From contig NZ_CP157355.1 in the NCBI RefSeq assembly GCF_040047665.1, positions 2,542,001 to 2,606,000 on the forward strand: 64,000 nucleotides of DNA. The letters run 5' to 3'. Shown here in pieces: positions 10,423 to 19,366 of this stretch. A model generated the notes under the pieces. The model was not told where the DNA came from. It did no database searches and saw nothing but the letters and a program-made list of their open reading frames with translations. The translations under genes and the position numbers were made by a program. Positions within the stretch are counted from its first letter, which is position 1. Each line of letters opens with the position of its first letter. Origin of the DNA: Chitinibacter sp. FCG-7. GTDB taxonomy: Bacteria > Pseudomonadota > Gammaproteobacteria > Burkholderiales > Chitinibacteraceae.

Positions 10423-10584
10423 TTAGTTTTCTTGTTTGGGTTGTGCGATTGTCAAGGGAGCGGCCTGCGTGGTCAGCGGGTGCAGATCCTGATCGAGCAA
10501 GGATTTTTTTTTGCTAAAACGCGACCAGGGAATAAACGGCAAACAGGCCAGTACAATGAGCGTGATGATCAGAAATTCCAGCAT
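10423..10584 (-). CDS. Small putative single-pass membrane protein
   Basis: A 53-codon frame begins at the ATG at 10582-10584. It encodes an N-terminal hydrophobic helix (about residues 2-20, ending LACLPFIPW) followed by a basic cluster SRFSKKK and a polar tail. This pattern fits a small inner-membrane protein with a cytoplasmic tail. No clear ribosome site is seen and I cannot assign a family, so it may be non-coding. Its stop is directly followed on the minus strand by a copy of the 49-bp palindrome, the same placement as after other real genes. Confidence 0.4.
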   Translation of the reverse strand: MLEFLIITLIVLACLPFIPWSRFSKKKSLLDQDLHPLTTQAAPLTIAQPKQEN

Positions 10585-10743
10585 GATTGAATGAGCCCAC
10601 GTCAAAGATTAAGTTGGCGTCAGTATAAATTCAGCTTTGTTTCTTGTGCAATGCGCAAAGCACGAAAAGAGGGGAAAAACCTACAAGTGGCGAAAGCAGA
10701 TGATGGAGGGTTTGGTTGCTTGCAGAAGGTGCTTAAATAGAGG

Positions 10744-10775
10744 CTCCCTGTCGTATTTCGTCATGCAACAGGGAG
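10744..10775 (-). terminator. Weak hairpin downstream of prmB
   Basis: An 8-bp inverted repeat CTCCCTGT/ACAGGGAG with a 16-base loop lies 9 bases after the prmB stop. No T-tract follows, so it is a weak terminator candidate only. Confidence 0.3.
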
Positions 10776-10783
10776 GACCAAGC

Positions 10784-11692
10784 TTACAAACCGGCTTCGA
10801 TCAGCATTTCGCGTGTGAGCAAGAACACAAAGCCATCGCCTGATTCGGTGGGCAGCCAGACAAATGGCAAGGTAGGGTACTGCTCTTCCAGTACGTCGCG
10901 GTTGTGGCCGATTTCAACGACCAGTATGCCGTGCGGATTCAGATGCTGCGTGGCTTCCGACAAGATACGGCGGGTAATATCGAGGCCATCTTCGCCGCTA
11001 CCCAGCGCCATTTCTGGTTCGTGCAGGTATTCGGGTGGCAGCTCTTCCACGCTGTGGGCGTCAACATACGGCGGGTTGGAGATAATCAGATCGTACTTTA
11101 TCTCCTCCACGGCGCTAAAAAGATCCGAGTCAAGCAGATCGATCCTGTCGCCCAGGTTGTAATCGAGCACATTGATTTCCGCGACATCCAGCGCGTCGGG
11201 CGAGAGATCAACTGCGTCAATCGCCGCATCAGGGAAAGCATGCGCCATCAAAATGGCCAGGCAGCCAGAGCCTGTGCACAAATCGAGCGCGTTATGGATC
11301 AGCTCGGGGTATTCCAGCCACGGCTCGAGCCCTTCATTGAGCAAAATCTCGGCAATAAAGGAGCGCGGCACAATCACGCGCTCGTCTACATAGAATTTGA
11401 AATCGCCCAGATAAGCTTCTTTGGTCAGGTAGGACGCGGGCTTGCGCGTGACCACTCGCTCTTGCAGGATATTGAGTACCAGCTCGACTTCTTCAGGCAG
11501 CAGCCGGGCGTCAAAGACCGGCTCAAGCCGATCGATAGGCAATTTGAGCGTTGAGAGGATCAGATACGCCGCTTCATCCCATGCTTCACTGGTGCCATGG
11601 CCATAAAACAGCTCGGCAGCATTGAATCGGCTGACGGCAAAACGGTGCAAATCACGCACGGTGGTCAGGTATTCGCGGGCAGTTTCGTACAT
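10784..11692 (-). CDS. prmB: PrmB, ribosomal protein L3 N5-glutamine methyltransferase
   Basis: The 302-residue class I SAM methyltransferase has the helical N-terminal PrmB region (TVRDLHRFAVSRFNAAELFYGHGTS, written in part). Motif I is LDLCTGSGCLAILMA, and the catalytic NPPYVDA loop binds the target glutamine. It methylates a Gln of ribosomal protein L3 during 50S assembly. Length and the FYGHGT segment separate PrmB from PrmC, the release-factor methyltransferase. It is monocistronic on the minus strand; the ATG at 11690-11692 fits the family start. Confidence 0.95.
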   Translation of the reverse strand: MYETAREYLTTVRDLHRFAVSRFNAAELFYGHGTSEAWDEAAYLILSTLKLPIDRLEPVFDARLLPEEVELVLNILQERVVTRKPASYLTKEAYLGDFKFYVDERVIVPRSFIAEILLNEGLEPWLEYPELIHNALDLCTGSGCLAILMAHAFPDAAIDAVDLSPDALDVAEINVLDYNLGDRIDLLDSDLFSAVEEIKYDLIISNPPYVDAHSVEELPPEYLHEPEMALGSGEDGLDITRRILSEATQHLNPHGILVVEIGHNRDVLEEQYPTLPFVWLPTESGDGFVFLLTREMLIEAGL

Positions 11693-11887
11693 TCGGTGGC
11701 TCCAGGCAGGAGATTAACAAAGAGCCGATAGTGTACTGCCATTAAGTGATGGCACCAATGTTTTCCCTCAAGCTTAGGCCAGTGTCTTGGCTTGAACGCT
11801 TGCTGTGGGTTTGCAGCAAATTTGTGATTAGAATATCGCTCTTTTTGCGCCGGATCGACGGCGTGATTTGCATGTTGGGGAGTGCGT

Positions 11888-12256
11888 GTGAACTGCAAAT
11901 GGCTGATGGCTTTATTTTTCCTGCTGGCACCTGCGGCCTGGGCAGAACCGGCGCTCGATGCCGGGCAGCAGCGTGTCAGCGCTGCGATTGACACATGGCG
12001 CAGCTGTATCCGGCAGGAGCTGCAGCTGCAAATCGACAGCATTGCCTCGGCTGCATTTATTGCCGAGGCGACGCTTAGCCTGTGTGATGCGCCATTCTGG
12101 CAGTTGCAGCAGCTGATGCTCTCTGACATGCTGGCTCGTGATACGCAGGCCAGCGAGGATAAAATCGTCCAGCTGGTTGGCGATAGCCTGCGCGATGTGA
12201 AGGATAATCACCGGGCTAAAATTATCTCGCTGGTTCTCAAGCATCGCGCCAGATAA
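11888..12256 (+). CDS. Hypothetical secreted protein
   Basis: This 122-residue product (GTG start at 11888, five bases after GGGGAG) has a signal peptide WLMALFFLLAPAAWA followed by EPALDAG. The mature part is helical with two Cys residues (WRSCIRQ and LSLCDAP) that could form a disulfide in the periplasm. No known family is recognised. An upstream GTG at 11882 is too close to the ribosome site. It is a single gene between prmB and rhlE, with its own upstream region. Confidence 0.65.
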   Translation: MNCKWLMALFFLLAPAAWAEPALDAGQQRVSAAIDTWRSCIRQELQLQIDSIASAAFIAEATLSLCDAPFWQLQQLMLSDMLARDTQASEDKIVQLVGDSLRDVKDNHRAKIISLVLKHRAR

Positions 12257-12399
12257 GCTTTTTCCCCTGCTGTGTGGTAAATGCTTGGTTTTTATCCGGT
12301 TTTTCTCCCGCTTAGCGGCGTAATCAACAGGCTTTGGTAGGCAGTCGCGCCTGCTTGGTGTAAAGTGCCGCTTTAGTTGAAATTGCACATTGGAGTGGT

Positions 12400-13866
12400 A
12401 TGGGTATGACATTTGCAACGCTTGGCCTTGCGCCTGAAGTTTTAAAGGCAGTTGCCGAGCAGGGCTATGAAAACCCGACCGCAATCCAGTCACAAGCCAT
12501 TCCGGTCATTCTGACCGGCCAGGATGTTTTAGGTGCCGCGCAAACCGGTACCGGCAAAACCGCCGCGTTCACGCTGCCGATTCTGACCAAAATCATTCGC
12601 CACGCCAGTACCAGTGTTTCGCCTGCGCGCCACCCGATTCGTGTGCTGATTCTCGCGCCAACGCGTGAGCTGGTTGATCAGGTGTACGACAACGTGGCAA
12701 CGTACAGTAAATATACTGGTCTGCGCAGCCATGTGGTCTACGGCGGTCTCGATATCAAGGCGCAAATTCCTGCCTTGCGCAATGGCGTCGAAGTATTGGT
12801 CGCAACGCCAGGCCGTTTGCTTGATCACATTGGGCAAAAAAATATCAATTTGTCGCAAGTCGAAATTCTGGTGCTCGATGAAGCCGACCGCATGCTGGAT
12901 ATGGGCTTTATTCTCGACATCCGCGAGATCTTCAAGCTATGTACCAATCGCAAGCAAACGCTGCTGTTCTCGGCGACGTTTGCGCCGGAAATCGTCAAGC
13001 TCAGCAATGAGTTTATGAATAACCCGGTCAAGATCGAAGTGGCACGCCAGAATTCGGCCAATGAATCGGTCAAGCAAGAGCTGCATCCGGTGGAAACCGG
13101 CCGCAAGCGCGCCTTGCTGGCGCATTTGATCCGTGTGCATGATATGGGTCAGGTGATTGTATTTTGCCGCACCAAAATCGGTGCCGAGCAAGTATCACGC
13201 GAGCTAAAACGCGCCGGATTTAATTGCGAAGCGATTCATGGCGACCGCGATCAGAAAGCGCGCACCGAGGCGCTGAATAAATTCAAAGCCGGTGAGACCA
13301 AAGTATTGGTCGCCACCGATGTGGCCGCGCGGGGTCTGGACGTGACCGATTTGCCATTTGTGGTGAATTTCGAGCTGCCCACCAACCCCGAAGACTACGT
13401 ACACCGCATTGGCCGCACTGGCCGCGCTGGCGCGACCGGCATTGCGATTTCACTGGTCGCACCCGAAGAAGACAAAGCCTACAACGGCATCAAAGCCTTG
13501 CTTAAACGCGACCTGCCTTTGATTCCGGTACCCGGTTTCTCGCCAGGCACCATCCAGATTATTGATGAGCGCGAATCCAGCCGCGAGCGTATTGGTTCGG
13601 ATCGCGGTGAGCGCGGTGCTAGCCGTGGCGCAGCGCGAGGCGAACGGGATCGTTTTGGTCGCCGTGATTCGCAGGTTCGCGATGGACATGTTCGAGATGG
13701 CGGTATGCGTGATGGCGCACCAGCAGGCGAGCGTATGCCGTCACGGGCAGCGCGTGATGCGATGGATATTCCGGCATTTCCAAGCGATCTGCCCAAGCTG
13801 CCGAAACGCGGGCCACAGATTGCCGCGCTATTTCTGCCCAAGCGTTCGGCAACGCCACAAGCCTGA
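12400..13866 (+). CDS. rhlE: DEAD-box ATP-dependent RNA helicase, RhlE type
   Basis: The 488-residue protein has all DEAD-box motifs: Q motif (FATLGL...GYENPTAIQ), Walker A AQTGTGKTA (about 47-55), PTRELVDQV, TPGRLLDH, DEADRMLDMGF, the SAT motif SATFAP, and ARGLD and HRIGRTGRAG in the second RecA domain. A low-complexity Arg/Gly/Asp-rich tail (about 390-470) would bind RNA. RhlE-type helicases act in ribosome assembly and RNA decay and are often cold-linked. ATG codons at 12400 and 12406 are both possible. A strong terminator follows at 13894. Confidence 0.94.
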   Translation: MGMTFATLGLAPEVLKAVAEQGYENPTAIQSQAIPVILTGQDVLGAAQTGTGKTAAFTLPILTKIIRHASTSVSPARHPIRVLILAPTRELVDQVYDNVATYSKYTGLRSHVVYGGLDIKAQIPALRNGVEVLVATPGRLLDHIGQKNINLSQVEILVLDEADRMLDMGFILDIREIFKLCTNRKQTLLFSATFAPEIVKLSNEFMNNPVKIEVARQNSANESVKQELHPVETGRKRALLAHLIRVHDMGQVIVFCRTKIGAEQVSRELKRAGFNCEAIHGDRDQKARTEALNKFKAGETKVLVATDVAARGLDVTDLPFVVNFELPTNPEDYVHRIGRTGRAGATGIAISLVAPEEDKAYNGIKALLKRDLPLIPVPGFSPGTIQIIDERESSRERIGSDRGERGASRGAARGERDRFGRRDSQVRDGHVRDGGMRDGAPAGERMPSRAARDAMDIPAFPSDLPKLPKRGPQIAALFLPKRSATPQA

Positions 13867-13893
13867 TGGCGGATTTAAGCGCGTATTACATGC

Positions 13894-13919
13894 AAAAAGG
13901 GCCCTCGGGCCCTTTTTTA
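13894..13919 (+). terminator. Rho-independent terminator after rhlE
   Basis: AAAAGGGCCC, a 2-3-base loop, then GGGCCCTTTTTT: a GC-rich stem with a T-tract, 27 bases after the rhlE stop. Its A-rich 5' side means it could also serve the convergent gene on the minus strand. Confidence 0.92.
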
Positions 13920-13934
13920 TTTGCGGCCGGTATT

Positions 13935-14249
13935 TCAATCTTTGCCGATCAGACGGACTGCCAGTGGCGCTGCGCCGTTGGCGATAGGAAATAGCCGGTC
14001 GATATTGGGGTGTTTGCCCGGGTTTTGCTCGGCATCGAGCGTGTGTTCGGCGTAAATGCGCAGCCCTTTCTGCGCGGCAATATTACTGATGGCACCAAAT
14101 TCCTGATACAGCGCGTGGTAAACCCGCACGCTGCCTGCCTGGCCGGGTTTGTTCTCGATGCGGGCAAGTACTTCATCGCCATTTAGTAGCTCGATGGCGC
14201 TTAAATGATCCACTGTGGCTAATGTTGCCAGCTGTTCGGCAAAATTCAT
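13935..14249 (-). CDS. Conserved hypothetical protein, probably DUF2322 type
   Basis: The 104-residue soluble protein contains SAIELLNGDEVLARIENKPG, VRVYHALYQEFG, GLRIYAEHTLDAEQNPG and KHPNIDRLF. I recall this pattern from a small family of unknown function in beta- and gammaproteobacteria (DUF2322), but this is memory-based. No signal peptide or metal motif is seen. The ATG at 14247-14249 is preceded by AAGGTG. It is convergent with rhlE and divergent from the EF-hand gene, so likely monocistronic. Confidence 0.7.
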   Translation of the reverse strand: MNFAEQLATLATVDHLSAIELLNGDEVLARIENKPGQAGSVRVYHALYQEFGAISNIAAQKGLRIYAEHTLDAEQNPGKHPNIDRLFPIANGAAPLAVRLIGKD

Positions 14250-14327
14250 AAGTTCACCTTGTCAACGGTTTGAATAGTCCACGCGTTATATCACACAAGC
14301 GCAAGGTGCGCTTCAATCAGGAGAACT

Positions 14328-14606
14328 ATGATGCGTAATTCAATTTTGTTGGCTGTATTTGCTGCAACGCTGGCTGGCACGGCCATGGCAGATCACGGAC
14401 ATGGGCACGGCAAAATGCCGCGTGGCGATGTGAGCAAGGCTGACTTTTTGCAGCGCATGGAGCAGCGTTTTGATGCGATGGACAGCAATAAAGATGGCGT
14501 ACTGTCTGAAGCCGAGCGTAAAGCTGCACATGAAAAAATGCGCGGCATGAGGGAAGAAAAACGCAAAGCGCGAATGGCCAGTAAAGCGAGTGCGGTCAAC
14601 AAATAA
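14328..14606 (+). CDS. Secreted EF-hand calcium-binding protein
   Basis: The 92-residue precursor has a signal peptide ending near TAMA, a His-rich stretch DHGHGHGKM, then one canonical EF-hand loop DSNKDGVLSEAE (about 49-60) whose acidic positions 1, 5 and 12 should bind Ca2+. The C-terminus is highly basic (KRKARMASKAS). The ATG at 14328 follows AGGAG at 14319-14323; a second ATG comes immediately after. Such small EF-hand proteins occur in proteobacterial periplasms, role unknown. The His cluster could bind transition metals. Confidence 0.82.
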   Translation: MMRNSILLAVFAATLAGTAMADHGHGHGKMPRGDVSKADFLQRMEQRFDAMDSNKDGVLSEAERKAAHEKMRGMREEKRKARMASKASAVNK

Positions 14607-14683
14607 TGCCTGGCTCAAATCATCGCAGACCGAACTAACTGTCAATCAGATCCGGCGGGCAGCTTTGCTGCTCGCCAATTGTT

Positions 14684-15619
14684 TTAGGCCTGGGCCGGTG
14701 CGCCCCAGATTTCGCTCAGCGGCAATTGGCCGGCAATAATCCGGCTATCGAGCACATGGATGACCGACGCATCAAAATCAGCGCAATTGCGCAATACCGG
14801 CTTGCCCAGTAATTGATCGTTGGCATCAAACAGCGACAACACCAGTGGCGTGCTATCGAGCTTGCCACGCCTTACCACGACGGCCGTTTCGCCATTAATC
14901 AGATGGACAATACTACCCGGTGGATACAGACCCAGCGTCGATAAAAACAGCTGCGCCAGTTTCTGATCCACAGTGCCTGCCCCGCTATTGAGCGTGCTGA
15001 ACATGGCCGAGTCCGCCAGCTGGCGGCGGCGGTAACTGCGGTTGGCCAGCATGGCGCAATAGCGGTCGGCCAACCCCAATAGACGGGCGTCGAAATGAAT
15101 ATCGGTGCCATTGAGCTTGCGCGGATAGCCGCTGCCATCGGGCGCCTCATGGTGTTGTGCCACGCAATCGAGCCAGTGAATATCGGATACGCCCAGCATG
15201 CGCAGCTGGTCGCGGCCAATCAGTGGATGCTCTTGCATCTGGCTACGCTGCTCAGGGGTGAGCGGACCTTCCTGCTCGGCCAGCAGGGCTTCAAGCGCAT
15301 GCATGCCAATATTCATCGTCAGCGCCGCGGCAACAACCGAGCTGCGTTGCAGTGCGTTCTGCCCCAGATTGGCCAGCGTCAGATCGGCCACAATCGCCAC
15401 GTCAACCGCGTGGCGGATCGGGTAAGGCGTTTCCAGCTCAAGCAAAATAGTGCCCAGCGCGACCTCGGCCGATTGCTGGCAGGCCAGTTGTACCTGCTGC
15501 ACGATGTCGGTCACTGAGGCGGTGAAGTTCTCGGCAGCCAGCGGATCGTTCAGTAAGACACCCAGATCAAGCCGAGCCTGACGGATAAGCTGCAAAGAGG
15601 AAAGAGGTGTGCTGGCCAT
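14684..15619 (-). CDS. HD-GYP-like protein with degenerate HD site
   Basis: This 311-residue protein retains the GYP half of the HD-GYP c-di-GMP phosphodiesterase domain: HHEAPDGSGYPRKLNG and ARLLGLADRYCAML. It has lost the HD metal pair: where AALLHDIGK is expected it has AALTMNIG. Hydrolysis is therefore doubtful, and a binding or structural role is more likely. The C-terminal 100 residues form a beta-rich extension (GSIVHLINGETAVVVRRG) seen in some HD-GYP proteins. I chose ATG 15617-15619 over a TTG at 15640. No adjacent signalling genes. Confidence 0.8.
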   Translation of the reverse strand: MASTPLSSLQLIRQARLDLGVLLNDPLAAENFTASVTDIVQQVQLACQQSAEVALGTILLELETPYPIRHAVDVAIVADLTLANLGQNALQRSSVVAAALTMNIGMHALEALLAEQEGPLTPEQRSQMQEHPLIGRDQLRMLGVSDIHWLDCVAQHHEAPDGSGYPRKLNGTDIHFDARLLGLADRYCAMLANRSYRRRQLADSAMFSTLNSGAGTVDQKLAQLFLSTLGLYPPGSIVHLINGETAVVVRRGKLDSTPLVLSLFDANDQLLGKPVLRNCADFDASVIHVLDSRIIAGQLPLSEIWGAPAQA

Positions 15620-15667
15620 AAAATGTATACGACTGATCAAGCGGCTATATTAGCGCATGCAAATGAA

Positions 15668-15695
15668 AACAGCGTGAGTTTAAGCTCACGCTGTT
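15668..15695 (-). terminator. Terminator of the isc operon
   Basis: An 11-bp perfect stem AACAGCGTGAG/CTCACGCTGTT around a 6-base loop lies 38 bases after the iscX stop. On the minus strand it is followed by TTTTC. It separates iscX from the HD-GYP-like gene start. Confidence 0.8.
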
Positions 15696-15732
15696 ACAAA
15701 AATTGTCAATTTGCAAGCAGGCCTCGTTGGCT

Positions 15733-15927
15733 TTACTCTGCCTCGTCCATCCAGGTCATCTGGATGGCTTCAAGGATCTTTTCGCCGCAATGTTTCGGGT
15801 CATCATCAAAGCCATCGAGCGCCAAAACCCAGTCGCGCAAATCGGTAAAACGGATGCTTTTGGGGTCAACGTCGGGATATTTATCGGCCAGCTCGATGGC
15901 GATATCACGTGTGTCAGTCCATTTCAT
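15733..15927 (-). CDS. iscX: IscX, Fe-S cluster assembly protein
   Basis: The 64-residue acidic protein starts MKWTDTRDIAIELADKYPDVDP and contains RFTDLRDWVLALDGFDDDP (about 26-44) and a C-terminal AIQMTWMDEAE. This is a close match in length and motif to IscX/YfhJ, which binds IscS and iron and modulates cluster synthesis. It is the last gene of the isc operon. The gap to fdx is 157 bases and holds a 49-bp palindrome. Confidence 0.95.
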   Translation of the reverse strand: MKWTDTRDIAIELADKYPDVDPKSIRFTDLRDWVLALDGFDDDPKHCGEKILEAIQMTWMDEAE

Positions 15928-15994
15928 TGTTTGTCTTCCTATTGTCTGTCAAGGCGTCGGGAGAAAAATAAGCGCTTCTTCTAAAATAGATGCT

Positions 15995-16043
15995 GGGTAT
16001 ATGGATGCAGCTTATATTAAACAAGCCCTACAGAAATATACCC
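15995..16043 (+). repeat. 49-bp GGGTAT-N37-ATACCC palindrome, copy 4
   Basis: GGGTATAT/ATATACCC arms with inner ATGCAGC and CTACAG. It lies between fdx (stop at 16085) and iscX on the minus strand, thus inside the isc operon. Confidence 0.85.
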
Positions 16044-16084
16044 CTACTGGGTAGTCTGAGCGACTCACACCAGTCTCGCCGGTC

Positions 16085-16423
16085 TCAGTGATGCTCTCGG
16101 GCGTGATTGATGGTGTATTTTGGCAGCTCGACTACCAAATCGGTATCGGCCACTTCAGCTTGACACGACAGGCGCGAGCAGGCTTCCAGCCCCCAGGCTT
16201 TATCGAGTTGATCTTCTTCAAGTTCGTCTGCTTCATTCAGGCTATTAAAGCCTTCACGCACCAAAACATGGCAAGTCGTGCAGGCGCAGGATTTTTCACA
16301 CGCGTGTTCGATTTCGATGTCGTTAGCCAATAGCGCATCACAAATGGTCGTGCCTGGCTCGACGTCGAGCACCGCGCCGTCTGGGCACAGCGTCGCGTGG
16401 GGCAGAATAACGATTTGAGTCAT
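16085..16423 (-). CDS. fdx: [2Fe-2S] ferredoxin of the ISC system
   Basis: The 112-residue adrenodoxin-type ferredoxin has cluster ligands in HACEKSCACTTC (about Cys42, Cys48, Cys51) and a distal LSCQAE Cys near 87, the ISC Fdx spacing. It supplies electrons for cluster assembly on IscU. Its start is 9 bases after the hscA stop, so the two are co-transcribed and probably translationally coupled. Length matches E. coli Fdx (111). Confidence 0.96.
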   Translation of the reverse strand: MTQIVILPHATLCPDGAVLDVEPGTTICDALLANDIEIEHACEKSCACTTCHVLVREGFNSLNEADELEEDQLDKAWGLEACSRLSCQAEVADTDLVVELPKYTINHAREHH

Positions 16424-16432
16424 GTTTTATCC

Positions 16433-18289
16433 TTAAATATCGGTAATCTTGTGGCCAGCCAGGCCGCGTTTAACCGCGGCATCCATCCGGCGGCTGGCAA
16501 ATTCGCCGGTGGCGGCGTTCAGTGCTTCGGTGGCGGCAATAATCGCGTTGGCATCGTCTTGAGCGTTGGCGGTGTTAAGCGCTGCAATTGCCGCGTCAAT
16601 CTCGGCGCGCTCAGCCGCGTTAATCAGCTGGCCGTCGGTGTCGAGCGCAACGGTGACGGCGGTGACAATGCTTTCGGCTTCAACGCGCGCTTCGGCCAGT
16701 TTGCGTGCCTGCACATCGACTTGCGCGTGCGTCATCGATTCGGTCAGCATCCGCGTGATTTCATCGTCCGATAAGCCATACGACGGCTTGACTGCAATAT
16801 TCGCTTCGATGCCGGAAGATTGCTCTTTGGCCGAGACCGACAGCAGGCCATCGGCGTCGACCTGGAAAGTGACGCGAATGCGCGCCGCGCCAGCGACCAT
16901 AGGCGGAATGCCGCGCAGCTCAAAGCGCGCCAGGCTGCGGCAATCGCTCACCAGCTCGCGCTCGCCTTGCAGCACATGAATCGCCATCGCCGTTTGGCCG
17001 TCTTTAAACGTCGTAAACTCTTGCGCGCGCGCGGTTGGGATTGTGCTATTGCGCGGAATTACTTTTTCAACCAAGCCGCCCATCGTTTCCAGACCGAGCG
17101 ACAGCGGAATCACATCGAGCAACAGCCATTCATCGTCGCCCTTATTGCCCGCCAGCACATTGGCCTGAATCGCTGCGCCAATCGCCACGACTTTATCGGG
17201 GTCGAGGTTGGTCAGTGGTTCCTGGCCAAATAATTCGCGTACCGCTTTGCGCACATGCGGCATACGCGTTGCGCCGCCAACCAGCACCACGCCTTTGACG
17301 TCTTCAATCGTCAATTTGGCATCGCGCAGTGCTTTTTTGACCGGCAACAGCGTTTTGCTGATCTGGTGCGCGGTCATGCGGTGAAATTGCTCGGCCGTCA
17401 GCTCAAGGTCAATTACTGCGCCATCCGAAAGTACGGCAGTGATGCGTGTGCTATCGCGGTCGGTGAGTGATTCTTTGGCCTCGCGTGCGTGAGTGAGTAG
17501 CAGGCGCTGATCATTGGCGTTCGGGCCGTGAATATCGGCTTGTTCCAGAATCCAGCAATAAATACGGTGGTCGAAATCATCGCCGCCGAGTTGCGAGTCG
17601 CCGGAAGTCGCACGCACTTCAAACACGCCGCGCGTCAGCTCCAGAATCGACACATCAAACGTGCCGCCGCCCAGGTCGTAAATAACGTAAGTGCCTTCGG
17701 ATGCATTATCGAGGCCATAGGCAATCGCCGCCGCAGTCGGCTCGTTCAATAGGCGCAGGACATTCAGCCCGGCCAATTTAGCTGCGTCTTTGGTCGCCTG
17801 GCGCTGCGCATCGTCGAAGTAGGCGGGCACCGTGATTACCGCGCCAACGAGTTCACCACCCAGGCTTTCTTCGGCGCGGTGCTTGAGGTTTTTTAAAATT
17901 TCGCTAGAGACTTCAACCGGGCTTTTGACGCCAGCGCGCGTTACCAGTTTGAGCATGCCTGGCTCGTCGACGAAGCGGTACGGCGTTGCCAAATCGGCGA
18001 TATCGTTGATGCCGCGACCCATAAAGCGTTTCACTGATACCAGCGTATTGCTTGGGTCTTCGTTTTGCTTCGCTTGCGCGGCGTGGCCGATCAGCAAGGT
18101 GTCATCTTTGCCGTAATGCACCACCGATGGCAGCAGTGTGCGGCCATCGTGGTCAGGCAGGCAGACCGCGCTGCCGCTTTTGACGGTGGCAACGAGTGAA
18201 TTGGTCGTACCCAAATCGATGCCGACCGCGAGGCGGTGTTGGTGCGGCGCAGCAGAAAGACCGGGTTCGGAGATTTGCAGCAAAGCCAT
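16433..18289 (-). CDS. hscA: HscA, Hsp70-type chaperone for Fe-S transfer
   Basis: The 618-residue Hsp70 has an ATPase domain with [15 protein letters not shown] (about 22-36), the phosphate-2 motif [15 protein letters not shown] and the adenosine motif [15 protein letters not shown] substrate domain and helical lid follow. Length, the absence of a DnaK-like C-terminal acidic tail and the isc location identify HscA, which with HscB moves clusters from IscU to targets. The operon order hscB-hscA-fdx is kept, but a foreign-looking small ORF and a 49-bp palindrome lie between hscB and hscA. Confidence 0.96.
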   Translation of the reverse strand: MALLQISEPGLSAAPHQHRLAVGIDLGTTNSLVATVKSGSAVCLPDHDGRTLLPSVVHYGKDDTLLIGHAAQAKQNEDPSNTLVSVKRFMGRGINDIADLATPYRFVDEPGMLKLVTRAGVKSPVEVSSEILKNLKHRAEESLGGELVGAVITVPAYFDDAQRQATKDAAKLAGLNVLRLLNEPTAAAIAYGLDNASEGTYVIYDLGGGTFDVSILELTRGVFEVRATSGDSQLGGDDFDHRIYCWILEQADIHGPNANDQRLLLTHAREAKESLTDRDSTRITAVLSDGAVIDLELTAEQFHRMTAHQISKTLLPVKKALRDAKLTIEDVKGVVLVGGATRMPHVRKAVRELFGQEPLTNLDPDKVVAIGAAIQANVLAGNKGDDEWLLLDVIPLSLGLETMGGLVEKVIPRNSTIPTARAQEFTTFKDGQTAMAIHVLQGERELVSDCRSLARFELRGIPPMVAGAARIRVTFQVDADGLLSVSAKEQSSGIEANIAVKPSYGLSDDEITRMLTESMTHAQVDVQARKLAEARVEAESIVTAVTVALDTDGQLINAAERAEIDAAIAALNTANAQDDANAIIAATEALNAATGEFASRRMDAAVKRGLAGHKITDI

Positions 18290-18314
18290 TGGCTTGAATC
18301 CTGAAAACTGATTA

Positions 18315-18363
18315 AGGTATATGCCTGAAGCTATTTATGAGCAACAGCCTCAGGGATATACCC
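18315..18363 (+). repeat. 49-bp palindrome, copy 5
   Basis: AGGTATAT/ATATACCC arms with inner CTGAAGC and CTCAG. It lies between hscA and the small membrane ORF, ending 4 bases from that ORF's stop. Confidence 0.85.
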
Positions 18364-18367
18364 TTGA

Positions 18368-18712
18368 TTATCTAAGAATGAACTGACCAAGAAAGTTGAA
18401 TGCCATCAATGTTCCGGGTGTTGCGACAAACAACAAAATCCAATGACGCACCCATTTGCTTTGTTCAATTGCGGTCTTCCTTTCTTGCTGACGCCAATTA
18501 CGATCAAGCGTTTTCCATGCCAGAAGGAAAAATACGGGAGCAGCAATTAGTGACCCTATAAGGTGATTCATCATTGGCGCTGCGTTGCATTTCTCGAATT
18601 CTTCTAAATCAGTTGCATCGAAGCAAAAGTGCGGTAGTAATAACTTGGCTTGCAAAAAGCAAAAGCAGGCAAGCAACAGCCACAATACGGTTTCGCTAAC
18701 GATGGTCTTCAT
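18368..18712 (-). CDS. Hypothetical small membrane protein inserted in the isc operon
   Basis: I do not recognise this 114-residue protein. It has hydrophobic segments at about 8-26 (WLLLACFCFLQAKLLL), 48-66 (LIGSLIAAPVFFLLAW) and 91-111 (ILLFVATPGTLMAFNFLG), with an acidic Cys-containing loop between the first two and a basic loop between the last two. The codons are more AT-rich than hscA or hscB. It sits between hscB and hscA, which are normally adjacent, so it looks like a later insertion. It is in the same orientation and would be co-transcribed. Confidence 0.6.
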   Translation of the reverse strand: MKTIVSETVLWLLLACFCFLQAKLLLPHFCFDATDLEEFEKCNAAPMMNHLIGSLIAAPVFFLLAWKTLDRNWRQQERKTAIEQSKWVRHWILLFVATPGTLMAFNFLGQFILR

Positions 18713-18730
18713 GCTTTTTATCCACGCAGA

Positions 18731-19261
18731 TCAATACAAAACCGCTTCAATCGCGTCGCCAATTTCCTGATCGAGCTTTTCCATAAACCGTAATTTTCGC
18801 ACGCTCATTGCCGCGTTCGCAAAGTCTTGTTGCGCGTCGATTTGTGTGGCGAGTTTGTCTTCGAGCGCCTGCATTTCGGCGCGCATTTCGCGGGCGAGGT
18901 TTTCCAGCGCATCGACGTTTTTGCTCGCTTTCGCGTCGCTAATGCTTTCACGCCATTCCATTTGCGCCATCAGAAAATCCATCGGCATCGCCGTATTGGT
19001 TTCTTCCTGCGTATCAACGCCAGCCAGGCTCAGCAAATAGCGCGCGCGGGGCAGGGCGGATTTCAGGGTTTGATAGGCTTCATTGATGTGCGTTGCAGCT
19101 TGCAGGCTGGCACGGCGCTCGGCATCAGACGCAGTGGCAAACTTATCCGGATGATAGAGTGCAACTTGCTCGCGATAGCGCGCATCGAGCAGCTTGGCGT
19201 CGATGACAAAATCGCTTGGCAGCTGGAAAAGGGCAAAATGGGATTGGGCGAAATCGATCAT
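18731..19261 (-). CDS. hscB: HscB, J-domain co-chaperone for Fe-S assembly
   Basis: At 176 residues it matches HscB (171 in E. coli). An N-terminal J domain carries the HPD tripeptide in LYHPDKFA (about 35-42). A linker and a C-terminal three-helix IscU-binding domain follow (MDFLMAQMEWRESI and LENLAREMRAEM segments). HscB delivers IscU-bound clusters to HscA and stimulates its ATPase. It follows iscA after about 100 bases filled by TGAGG-type heptamers arranged as an inverted repeat. Confidence 0.95.
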   Translation of the reverse strand: MIDFAQSHFALFQLPSDFVIDAKLLDARYREQVALYHPDKFATASDAERRASLQAATHINEAYQTLKSALPRARYLLSLAGVDTQEETNTAMPMDFLMAQMEWRESISDAKASKNVDALENLAREMRAEMQALEDKLATQIDAQQDFANAAMSVRKLRFMEKLDQEIGDAIEAVLY

Positions 19262-19274
19262 AGGCTGTGGCGGT

Positions 19275-19366
19275 CAGGTGTTGGAGGTGAGGTTTAGGTG
19301 TCAATGCGCAAGCTTGAGGGGGCAAGGGTTTTACTCCTCACACCTCACCCCTATCGCCTCACACAT
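19275..19366. repeat. Inverted TGAGG-heptamer cluster between iscA and hscB
   Basis: Left part holds GGAGGTGAGG-type units; right part holds CTCCTCACACCTCACCCC and GCCTCACAC. The two parts are complementary and could fold into an imperfect hairpin in the intercistronic mRNA. Confidence 0.75.
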
